Below are positions 26,887 through 34,364 of a DNA stretch of 64,000 nt, piece after piece; position 1 is the stretch's first letter; each line of letters starts with the position of its first letter. The notes below the pieces were generated by a model that did no database searches, was not told the origin of the DNA, and saw only the letters and a list, made by a program, of their open reading frames with translations. Source of the DNA: Kordia antarctica (GTDB lineage: Bacteria; Bacteroidota; Bacteroidia; Flavobacteriales; Flavobacteriaceae); the NCBI RefSeq assembly GCF_009901525.1, contig NZ_CP019288.1:620001-684000 (forward strand), read 5' to 3'. The translations under genes and the position numbers were made by a program.

Positions 26887-27528
26887 TTATTTTTTACAAA
26901 TAATAGTGTAATGCGGATATACAGCAATCGTTTTTTTCTCAACTGCAAGTATTTTAAAACCAATAGTTTCCAACGTTTCTTTTGCCGCTTTGCATGTAAG
27001 TTCGCGTCCTATTTCACGAGAAAATACCAAATCATGAATTTTGTTGAAATATACCAACGGACTTGCCGCATCAATGTCTTTTAACACAAAAACGGTATCG
27101 TCGGAAATGCTTTCATATATTTTCTTAAGAAAATCTGTCTGTACTTTTTGTGGCACATGATGCAACACATCATTTAGAAAGACTTTGTTATAATTTTTGA
27201 TCGTTTCTGGAAAATGAATTCCGTCATACTTCACAAATTTCGCATCTGCTTTTGGAGCATGTTTTGAGAATAACGCGTTGGCATTTTTGACTAATTCCTC
27301 TTTAATTTCAATACCGCTAATTTTTTGTACATTTTTAAAATGATGCACTAATAGCGCAAATTGTCCCGAACCGCAACCAATATCAAAGAAAGAGTCTGTT
27401 TCTTCTAAATGACTTAATAACGATTCCATTGGAAAAATTAACGGTCGAAATTTAATTTTCAATCGATCTACAAAAGATTCATCCTTTGCTTTGTCACTCA
27501 AATATGTCAAATATTTATTCGATCCCAT
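26887..27528 (-). CDS. Class I SAM-dependent methyltransferase
   Basis: A 213-aa protein with the start at the ATG at 27528, which overlaps the UbiA stop (TAATG). A longer frame from 27564 would add twelve hydrophobic residues that read through the end of ubiA. Motif I is FFDIGCGSGQFALLVHH, followed by ISGIEIKEELVKNA and the post-motif KVFLNDVLHHVPQKVQ. This layout is common to small-molecule and glycan methyltransferases. The target is unknown. The gene is in the middle of the lipid-linked-sugar module. Confidence 0.85.
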   Translation of the reverse strand: MGSNKYLTYLSDKAKDESFVDRLKIKFRPLIFPMESLLSHLEETDSFFDIGCGSGQFALLVHHFKNVQKISGIEIKEELVKNANALFSKHAPKADAKFVKYDGIHFPETIKNYNKVFLNDVLHHVPQKVQTDFLKKIYESISDDTVFVLKDIDAASPLVYFNKIHDLVFSREIGRELTCKAAKETLETIGFKILAVEKKTIAVYPHYTIICKK

Positions 27529-28388
27529 TAGAAATAGATTAAGAAATAAAAGGAACTCAACCACATCAAAATTATAATCAAAATTAATTTGTCTTTGAGA
27601 ATATATTTTACCGGAGATTCCGTGTTATTATGTACAAATGTTTGTTGTAAATGGCGCAACATTGCCAATACTACAAATATTGTGGTGATGTAAATTTTAT
27701 CTGTGTTGAAACGTGTAATTATCTGTTCATCAATTGTATACATAATATACGTTACAATGCTTACGCCAAGTACTAAAATCATGGCGCTACTTAGATATTG
27801 TTCGCTATACGAAGCCAGTACTTTTCGTGTTTGATTGTTCGTTGTATGTAATAATTCGCCTCTTCGCTTTGCAATAATTACATATAAAGCCATGAAAAAT
27901 GTCAACATAATAATCCATTTTGAAGGAACTACTGAAACGGCAAATCCGCCAATGATAATTCTGAATACAAAACCTAATGAAATAATGAATAGCTCAATGA
28001 TAGCAATATGTTTCAGCCAAAGTGTATATAAAATATTTAGAATGAAATAGATCAGCGTTACGTAAAATACATATAACGGAACATAGAATGAAGCAATTCC
28101 TAAAGCAGCAGTAATTAGTGCGATTAGTATGTATGCGTGTGTTTTGGAAATGGCGCCACTTGCCAACGGGCGATTTTTCTTTTCTGGATGTAATTTATCC
28201 TTTTCTACATCTTTCAAATCATTTACAACATAGACTAAACTCGCTGTAAATGAGAAGTATATAAAGACAAACGCCAATGTTTTGAGGTTTGATATTTCTA
28301 AAAGTTCGCCTCCAAAGAATGCCGTAAAAAAGATCAATATATTCTTAATCCAATGCTTTATTCTTAAAAGATGTAGTACTTGCATCAT
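27528..28388 (-). CDS. UbiA prenyltransferase family, polyprenyl-phosphate phosphoribosyltransferase-like
   Basis: A 286-aa protein with about nine hydrophobic segments. The first Asp-rich motif, NDLKDVEKDKLHPEKKNRPLASG, lies at about 56-78. For comparison, its NDLKDVEKD and HPEKKNRPLASG parts match the decaprenyl-phosphate phosphoribosyltransferase branch better than the quinone branch. In that branch the enzyme transfers phosphoribose from PRPP to a polyprenyl phosphate. The second part, around RGELLHTTNNQTRKVLASYSEQ, is the region that in this branch contacts PRPP (inference). The context supports a pentose donor pathway: an HAD phosphatase and a GT-C-like protein lie just downstream. Two ATGs, 28388 and 28385, could serve as start. 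Confidence 0.82.
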   Translation of the reverse strand: MMQVLHLLRIKHWIKNILIFFTAFFGGELLEISNLKTLAFVFIYFSFTASLVYVVNDLKDVEKDKLHPEKKNRPLASGAISKTHAYILIALITAALGIASFYVPLYVFYVTLIYFILNILYTLWLKHIAIIELFIISLGFVFRIIIGGFAVSVVPSKWIIMLTFFMALYVIIAKRRGELLHTTNNQTRKVLASYSEQYLSSAMILVLGVSIVTYIMYTIDEQIITRFNTDKIYITTIFVVLAMLRHLQQTFVHNNTESPVKYILKDKLILIIILMWLSSFYFLIYF

Positions 28389-28419
28389 GGCGTTAAAGTT
28401 AGTAAATTATACGTTGTAG

Positions 28420-29574
28420 CTATACGTATTTAAGGTTTTGTTCAATCGTTTTGTATGCTTGCAATACTTTTTGCTGTATCTGATTATAAGCTAAAGTTTC
28501 ACGGTATTTTTTATTGAGCTCAAAAGCTTCTGAAAGCAAGGTTTCATTCGTTAATCCTTGTTTAATGGCTTCCGTAATTTCTTGAATATTTTCAGCATCT
28601 TCAATTAACCAACCATTTTTTTGGTGTGTGATGTATTCTTCTGAAACTTTTCCAGGATTTGTCTGAATCGGAAATGCACCGTACAACATTGCTTCCAATA
28701 ATGTATTTGGAATTCCGTCCGTAACACTGATTCCTATGGCAATTTTGGCTTGACCAAATTTAGACAACAACGAATCATGCGATTCTTCAATTCCACGCGC
28801 TGTATACGTTATATTTAGACTGAATTCGCTTTGTAGACGTTCAATTTCAGCAATGACAATTGGATGCGCTGCATACACATGAATTTGATAATTTTTGATC
28901 AATTCCAAATTATTTTCTAACGCTTTTAATGCATGTAATGCGCGTCCTGCCCAATGATGATAGCCTTTTACGAGAATTAATTTTCTAGTTTCTACTGGTT
29001 TAATAATACTTTCATCAATCAAAAATCCGCCGCCGCCAGGAAAACTTCCCAACGCTTTTCCTTGGAAACCGTATTTTTTAGCCAATGAAATATCACGTAA
29101 ATTATCTGTAAAAAGAAAATCGATTTGACTTAACAGTTTGTCAATTCTTTTTTTATGAAATGATTCTTGGTAAAAATGATAAATTCCGCTTCCCCAAGTG
29201 GAACAAATCCAATTGAAAGTGATCTTTTTTCGAACTTGAATCAACGGATAACTTTCCGATTGTAATTCCATCGAATGCACAACATCAGGTTGAATTTCTT
29301 GAATAAGCTCTTGTAATTTTTTGGAAGCCGTTACTTTAAGAAATGGCTGTATTTTTTCGCTGAGCGAAGGAAAATGTTTTTTTAGAAATGTTTCTCCTAT
29401 TAATGGTTTTATTTTACGCTTGCTCCAGTTTGTCGTGTAATTTGTCCATTGTAAATCTTGATGAATTGGACTGTCGAGACAATCGAACAAGTATATTTCG
29501 TGACCTGAATCTTTTAATTGATTGATCCATCTTGCGGAATGTATGTATTGCATTGCAACAAAAAGGATTTTCAT
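28420..29574 (-). CDS. Glycosyltransferase family 4 (GT-B)
   Basis: A 384-aa GT4 enzyme. FVAMQYIHSARWINQLKDSG at the N terminus is the acceptor-domain start. WICSTWGSGIYHFYQES is near residue 120, and the donor domain includes LILVKGYHHWAGRALHALKA and ISVTDGIPNTLLEAMLYGAFPIQT. It is soluble. The gene is 9 nt after the methyltransferase at 29584 and 31 nt before ubiA, and belongs to the same transcript. Confidence 0.88.
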   Translation of the reverse strand: MKILFVAMQYIHSARWINQLKDSGHEIYLFDCLDSPIHQDLQWTNYTTNWSKRKIKPLIGETFLKKHFPSLSEKIQPFLKVTASKKLQELIQEIQPDVVHSMELQSESYPLIQVRKKITFNWICSTWGSGIYHFYQESFHKKRIDKLLSQIDFLFTDNLRDISLAKKYGFQGKALGSFPGGGGFLIDESIIKPVETRKLILVKGYHHWAGRALHALKALENNLELIKNYQIHVYAAHPIVIAEIERLQSEFSLNITYTARGIEESHDSLLSKFGQAKIAIGISVTDGIPNTLLEAMLYGAFPIQTNPGKVSEEYITHQKNGWLIEDAENIQEITEAIKQGLTNETLLSEAFELNKKYRETLAYNQIQQKVLQAYKTIEQNLKYV

Positions 29575-29583
29575 TTGATTCTA

Positions 29584-30537
29584 TTATTTTTTACGTAAGA
29601 CTAAGATAACTGATTCTCCAAATATTTGATCTTTCTTAGCAATATTCTTACTCAACCCAAGTTTAGAAACTATTTTACGCACAAAACCATCTATTTTTAA
29701 CGCACGTTTATCATTGACTAAAATATGTTCTTTCGGATTGAATAAATTTAAGACTCGATCTGTTATTTTATTGGAGACTAGGTTTTTATATAACTTTTCA
29801 GTGACAGGTTCATTATGAATAGCTACAATTTCGACATCAAATATGTTCGCAAAATTATGACATGTATCATTATACCAACGTGTAATGTGATGCGGCGGAA
29901 AATTCAGCACATGATTTTTATTATTTGTTAAAATTGAATTCGCAGAAGGCACGCCAATAATGAGCAAACCACCTTTTTTTAAAGTCGCCAAACTTGCATT
30001 TATAAATTCATTCGGATTTGGCACATGTTCCAATACTTGAAAGTTACAAGCAATGTCAAATGCTGTTTTGTGCGTTTTGGAAAAATCTTGAATACTTTGA
30101 TTGATCAACGTCACATTTCGTGTTGCAGCATCTTCAATTGCTTTGTCATTGTATTCCAATCCAACATAATTTTCAGCATTTAATAAACTTGCAAAATACC
30201 CACTTCCCGCACCTATTTCAAGTACTTTATCGGTAGCTTTTATATGTTTTTTGGCAAAAAAGAACTCATATCTATTCGCATTATAATAAAAACCTTGTTT
30301 CTCTTGCAACAACTCATAAAAATTGGCGCTTCCGTTGCAAATTGGCGTGAAGAAATGAAGATTACATGACGTACATTTTACATAGTTAATAGTCTCATTA
30401 TCTTTAAATTCTTCCGAAATTTCAACATGCAACCGATTTTTATACAACGTACTAATGTCTTCGGTTTTCAGTTGCTGAACCGTTTCCAACGTAGTTTTAG
30501 TACATAATATGCACGCTGTATTTTCTAATATTCCCAT
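29584..30537 (-). CDS. Class I SAM-dependent methyltransferase with N-terminal Zn-ribbon
   Basis: A 317-aa protein. I place the start at the ATG at 30537 (MGILENTACILC), which overlaps wzt by 13 nt. The frame could extend to 30600 only by running deeper into wzt. A Cys cluster (CILC near residue 10 and CTSC near 50) suggests a small zinc ribbon, as in sugar C-methyltransferase-like proteins. The SAM domain has VLEIGAGSGYFASLLNA near 115 and DIACNFQVLEHVPNPNEF near 165. It follows wzt directly, a place where polysaccharide chain-terminating methyltransferases are often found in ABC-exporter loci. A chain-capping role is therefore possible. Confidence 0.82.
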   Translation of the reverse strand: MGILENTACILCTKTTLETVQQLKTEDISTLYKNRLHVEISEEFKDNETINYVKCTSCNLHFFTPICNGSANFYELLQEKQGFYYNANRYEFFFAKKHIKATDKVLEIGAGSGYFASLLNAENYVGLEYNDKAIEDAATRNVTLINQSIQDFSKTHKTAFDIACNFQVLEHVPNPNEFINASLATLKKGGLLIIGVPSANSILTNNKNHVLNFPPHHITRWYNDTCHNFANIFDVEIVAIHNEPVTEKLYKNLVSNKITDRVLNLFNPKEHILVNDKRALKIDGFVRKIVSKLGLSKNIAKKDQIFGESVILVLRKK

Positions 30538-31781
30538 AATGTTATTCCGAAAGTTGATCCCCATTTTTTTGGTGGTGGCAATATGTGTTCGTGTTCCCAA
30601 AATACAGGAAATGTAATCGCATCTTCTATGATATCGATGTCAAATTTTCCGTTTCCTAAAAATAATGATACCGAATACGATGCTGGCGCTAATGGCAAAT
30701 CTTTGATAATAATGTCAATACTATTTTTTCCTTTCTCGGGAAGCAACTTTTTACCGTATTGCATTGTATTTGAAGCCATTAAAACTTGCCCTTTTTCATT
30801 TTTGAATAAATATCCAATTGAAAATTCTTCTAATGAATTCAAATCAAGATCAACACGTATTGTTACATCTTTTCCAGAAATTACTTTGGAACTTCCGTCG
30901 CCAATCGTAATTTTCTGCATGAATTCTTGTGTTCCTTTTTTACGGTTTCTATGATCTTTCAAACTTTTCACATAGGTTTCTTCCGAATCTTGCAAATAGT
31001 GTTTTATTACGTCTTCCGTATCGCCATGCATAACCATTCCGCCGTTTTCAAGCAAAATAGATTTTGTACACAAGTTTTGAATATTCGTCATGTCGTGACT
31101 TACAAATAAAACCGTTCGTCCTTCGCCTTTAGCAATGTCTTGCATTTTTCCGATGGCTTTTTTCTGAAATTCTGCATCACCAACCGCCAATACTTCATCT
31201 ACGACTAATATTTCAGGTTCTAAATGTGCAGCTACAGCAAATGCCAAACGTACTTTCATTCCTGAAGAATAGCGTTTTACAGGTGTATTTACATACCGTT
31301 GAACGCCTGCAAATGCTACAATTTCATCAAATTTTGATGCTATTTCGGCTTTGGTCATTCCTAAAATAGCGCCATTTAGGAAGATGTTTTCTTTTCCAGT
31401 TAATTCTGGATGAAATCCGGTTCCAACTTCCAATAAAGAAGCAATTCTTCCTTTAGAACGTATAATTCCCGTCGTTGGCATCGTTACTTTTGATAGCAAT
31501 TTGAGTAACGTTGATTTTCCTGCACCGTTTTTTCCAATGATTCCAAGTACTTCGCCTTTTTCAACATTGAAAGAAACGTCTTTTAAAGCCCAAACATAGT
31601 TAGAATCTCCAACCGTTGTTCGTGCATTTTTTTCGCCGATTTTAAGATATGGATCTTCTTTTCCACGAATTTTATGCCACCAACGATTCAAATCGTGACT
31701 AATCGTTCCTGTTCCAATAACACCTAAACGATATTGTTTGGATAGATTTTCAATTTGTAATATGATATCTTTTTCCTCCAT
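30525..31781 (-). CDS. wzt: ABC transporter ATPase for polysaccharide export, with C-terminal glycan-binding domain
   Basis: A 418-aa protein. The ATPase domain (about 1-250) has Walker A GIIGKNGAGKSTLL, the signature YSSGMKVRLAFAVAAHL and Walker B ILVVDEVLAVGD. The C-terminal part (about 265-418) is all-beta in character (VDLDLNSLEEFSIGYLFKNEKG, SIDIIIKDLPLAPASYSVSL) and corresponds to the Wzt_C domain, which in O9a-type exporters recognises a modification at the chain end. It pairs with the permease, whose stop overlaps the start by one base, and moves lipid-linked glycan across the inner membrane. A recognised chain-end modification could be supplied by the methyltransferase encoded just downstream. 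Confidence 0.92.
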   Translation of the reverse strand: MEEKDIILQIENLSKQYRLGVIGTGTISHDLNRWWHKIRGKEDPYLKIGEKNARTTVGDSNYVWALKDVSFNVEKGEVLGIIGKNGAGKSTLLKLLSKVTMPTTGIIRSKGRIASLLEVGTGFHPELTGKENIFLNGAILGMTKAEIASKFDEIVAFAGVQRYVNTPVKRYSSGMKVRLAFAVAAHLEPEILVVDEVLAVGDAEFQKKAIGKMQDIAKGEGRTVLFVSHDMTNIQNLCTKSILLENGGMVMHGDTEDVIKHYLQDSEETYVKSLKDHRNRKKGTQEFMQKITIGDGSSKVISGKDVTIRVDLDLNSLEEFSIGYLFKNEKGQVLMASNTMQYGKKLLPEKGKNSIDIIIKDLPLAPASYSVSLFLGNGKFDIDIIEDAITFPVFWEHEHILPPPKKWGSTFGITLWEY

Positions 31782-32671
31782 TATACCGTATCTATAAAAT
31801 TACGTTCAGTTCTATTGAATATAACGAGTCCGAATAGAAAGACAATGAAAGCAACACCTAACATGGAAAGTATGGTGATTGACGAAAAATCATGTGTTGG
31901 ATTTTTCATGTATGCGCCCGAAAAAACCATGTATCGAAATGATTCAATTACATGCGCTAACGGATTGTATTCTACAAGCCACGAAACATAGCTTGGTAAT
32001 TTTTCTTTTACAATTGCAATTGGATACATCACCGCAGAAATGTACATGAATAACTGAATTCCAAATTGTACTAAGAATGTTAAATCGCGATATTTTGTGA
32101 CCATTGAGGAAATAATCATTCCTAAACCTAAACCAAGCATTCCCATAATGAGTACAATTGCTGGCGTCCATAAAATATAGATGGAAACTGTTCCTGCATC
32201 GCCACATAATGAAAAATAGATGTAAAATGCGATAAATATGAACATTTGAATTCCAAACTTTAATAAGTTAGAAACCGTGATGGATAAAGGCATAATGACT
32301 CTCGGGAAATAGACTTTCCCAAAAATATTTTCATTCTTTTTAAACGTATCCGAAGTCGCTTTTAGACATTCTGCGAAGTAATTCCAAATGGTAATTCCCG
32401 CAAGGTTAAACAAAAAAGCATTTACAGTTCCTGTACTAATATCAGCAATTCCGTTGAAAACTAAGGTAAAGATCACCGAAGTCATTAACGGCTGAATTAG
32501 GTACCATAATGGACCTAAAACCGTTTGTTTGTAAAGTGTTACGACATCACGACGTACAAAAAGCATTAGTAAATCTCGGTATTGCCAAATTTCTTTGAAC
32601 TTGAAATCTAAAGGATTGCTTTTTGAAGATATTTCAAATAACCATGTATTATTTTTTTGGGGTTTGTCCAA
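31781..32671 (-). CDS. wzm: ABC transporter permease for polysaccharide export
   Basis: A 296-aa ABC-2 type permease with six hydrophobic segments and the amphipathic N-terminal region FKEIWQYRDLLMLFVRRDVV typical of Wzm/TagG proteins. VTLYKQTVLGPLWYLIQPL follows, then VFNGIADISTGTVNAFLF. EYNPLAHVIESFRYMVFSG near the C terminus is the conserved segment of this family. It forms the channel for Wzt. A 16-nt gap separates it from the SxtJ-like gene. Confidence 0.92.
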   Translation of the reverse strand: MDKPQKNNTWLFEISSKSNPLDFKFKEIWQYRDLLMLFVRRDVVTLYKQTVLGPLWYLIQPLMTSVIFTLVFNGIADISTGTVNAFLFNLAGITIWNYFAECLKATSDTFKKNENIFGKVYFPRVIMPLSITVSNLLKFGIQMFIFIAFYIYFSLCGDAGTVSIYILWTPAIVLIMGMLGLGLGMIISSMVTKYRDLTFLVQFGIQLFMYISAVMYPIAIVKEKLPSYVSWLVEYNPLAHVIESFRYMVFSGAYMKNPTHDFSSITILSMLGVAFIVFLFGLVIFNRTERNFIDTV

Positions 32672-32687
32672 ATTGGGTTGTTTTAGG

Positions 32688-33065
32688 TTACCAAATATTT
32701 TCTAAATCTTTTTTGGTGTAGGTGTGATTGCGTTCTACAAAAGTAGTATCAGATTCTTGTTTGAGTTGTAATGCGTTTTTTGAGAATATTCTTGATAGTA
32801 ATGCAAAAGGCGTTAAAAAGATAAAAAACACAAGCGATAAAATGATTTTTGTATTAATCCATCCTAAAACTAGTGCAATTTTTCCCCAAATCCATACAAT
32901 TAAGCGTTCTAATGGTGGAAAAAACGAAGCAACACCAATTCCTAATGCAATAAAGAATAGTATTCTTGCTGCATCTGTATGTTCAGTTTTCCATTGTAAA
33001 TAAGTTGCGATGAGTAAAAACCCAACAACCATTACTAATATAACTTTGGTATTACTTTCTTTCAT
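32688..33065 (-). CDS. SxtJ-like small membrane protein
   Basis: A 125-aa protein, with the ATG at 33065 chosen as start (MKESNTKVILV). The longer frame from 33095 runs into the DUF5989 gene. It has about four hydrophobic segments and matches the SxtJ family in size, hydrophobicity pattern and place. Members of that family occur next to O-carbamoyltransferases in glycan loci and in the saxitoxin cluster, where sxtI, sxtJ and sxtK are neighbours. The biochemical role is unknown. A 1-nt gap follows the DUF5989 gene. Confidence 0.78.
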   Translation of the reverse strand: MKESNTKVILVMVVGFLLIATYLQWKTEHTDAARILFFIALGIGVASFFPPLERLIVWIWGKIALVLGWINTKIILSLVFFIFLTPFALLSRIFSKNALQLKQESDTTFVERNHTYTKKDLENIW

Positions 33066-33066
33066 C

Positions 33067-33216
33067 CTAGAATAATGTGTAAATAAATGGTGCAATTGCT
33101 GATCCGCCGCCTAAAACCAAGATTACTCCTAGCAATAGTAATACGATAATCATTGGCAATAACCAGAATTTTTTTCGTTCTTTTAAGAAGTTGAACATGT
33201 CTTTCAAAAACTCCAT
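33067..33216 (-). CDS. DUF5989-type small membrane protein (SxtK-like)
   Basis: A 49-aa ORF, MEFLKDMFNFLKERKKFWLL at the start and GGGSAIAPFIYTLF at the end. It has a basic N-terminal amphipathic helix and one membrane segment. Pattern and place match DUF5989 proteins that sit between SGNH proteins, carbamoyltransferases and SxtJ proteins. The ATG at 33216 is 4 nt after the SGNH gene stop (33221) and the TAG ends 1 nt before the SxtJ start, so the three are coupled. It probably works with the carbamoyltransferase at the membrane, but no reaction is known. Confidence 0.85.
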   Translation of the reverse strand: MEFLKDMFNFLKERKKFWLLPMIIVLLLLGVILVLGGGSAIAPFIYTLF

Positions 33217-33220
33217 ACTC

Positions 33221-34360
33221 TTATTTATTTTTGTCTTTTATAAATTTTGCTAATTCGTCGCCCATTTTTTTGCTTCCCGCAGGATTAAAATGGCAATCAT
33301 CATACAAATACGCACTTGTTTTTGGTATGATGGAATCTGTTTTAAATACAGGAATATTAAATCGTTTTCCTTCATTCACTGTAATCGCATTGATGCTATC
33401 TACTTTTTGTTGCAGTTTGAATGCATTGTATCGAATTCCGCCGCGAGACGTCATCCAATGCCAATTTTTTAGCGCTTCTTCTTCCGTATCCCAAGTCACT
33501 ACTTGCGTCGCAAATATAAGCTTTATATCATTCGCCTGACAAATACCAATCAACGATTTTAATTTGTTGACATAATTGCCATAATCGGTTTCAGGCAACT
33601 GATTTTTAACAGATCGCGCTTGTGTTTTGGTTACTTTTTTTTGATAGTTTGATGCAATTTCTATCGTTTGTAGTGCATCTTCTTCACTTTTGAACGCATA
33701 GTATAAACGTCGTGGAATTTGAAATTCATACATAAAAACGCCTAACATATTTCCGAAACTGACTTCTTTTTCCTCTTTTTTAGTCACATTGAATTTGAGT
33801 GGATTTTTGTCCAACATTAAACGTGTAACTTCATTTATTCCACAAAAAACAATCACTTCATCAGGTTGCAAGTGAATGATTCTGTGTGACAACATTGCCA
33901 AATGATCTTGAATGTTATCTCCTGATTTTCCAGCATTGTAGACTCTAACAGTTGTTGAATCATTATTTTGGTTTAAATTTTCTTGTAAAACCTGCGTCCA
34001 AACATCTTTGTCATCTATATATAAACTTTCCGTTGAACTTCCGCCAATCGCAAAGATTCTGTATTCATTATTCGGTTTCGGCATGATGAGTTCATCGCCA
34101 CGAAAACCATAATTATTTATTGTAAAGTCAGTCGTTTCTTTGTAGTTTTCAAATCCTAATAAACCTTCTTCTGTAGCAAGTTGCAATTTCATGTTTGGAT
34201 CAAATTGCGATTCGATATACATATTTCCAATCGTTGGATAAAACATGTTTTTTTTCGCATTCTCATACGGATCTGACACGGGAAAAAACTGCAAAACTAC
34301 TTCTATCAGCACTAAAAGCACTAACAGAATGATAAGATTATATTTGATTGTTTTCCACAC
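33221..34360 (-). CDS. SGNH/GDSL-fold hydrolase-like protein, membrane anchored
   Basis: A 379-aa protein with one N-terminal membrane segment (about 8-26) and the rest outside. SGNH blocks are visible: FAIGGSSTESLYI at about 103-115 (nucleophile Ser in GGSST), VFCGINEV near 175 (block III Asn) and DDCHFNPAGSKKMG near 355 (block V Asp and His). In glycan loci such proteins act as esterases or O-acyltransferases. Here it lies between the carbamoyltransferase and DUF5989 genes, so it may belong to the carbamoylation system. The catalytic set looks complete. Confidence 0.85.
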   Translation of the reverse strand: MWKTIKYNLIILLVLLVLIEVVLQFFPVSDPYENAKKNMFYPTIGNMYIESQFDPNMKLQLATEEGLLGFENYKETTDFTINNYGFRGDELIMPKPNNEYRIFAIGGSSTESLYIDDKDVWTQVLQENLNQNNDSTTVRVYNAGKSGDNIQDHLAMLSHRIIHLQPDEVIVFCGINEVTRLMLDKNPLKFNVTKKEEKEVSFGNMLGVFMYEFQIPRRLYYAFKSEEDALQTIEIASNYQKKVTKTQARSVKNQLPETDYGNYVNKLKSLIGICQANDIKLIFATQVVTWDTEEEALKNWHWMTSRGGIRYNAFKLQQKVDSINAITVNEGKRFNIPVFKTDSIIPKTSAYLYDDCHFNPAGSKKMGDELAKFIKDKNK

Positions 34361-34364
34361 AGTA

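Noticed and set aside
30538-30600. Longer N terminus for the methyltransferase at 29584
   Set aside because: It runs deep into wzt. The ATG at 30537 is immediately ahead of the Cys pair that starts the domain.
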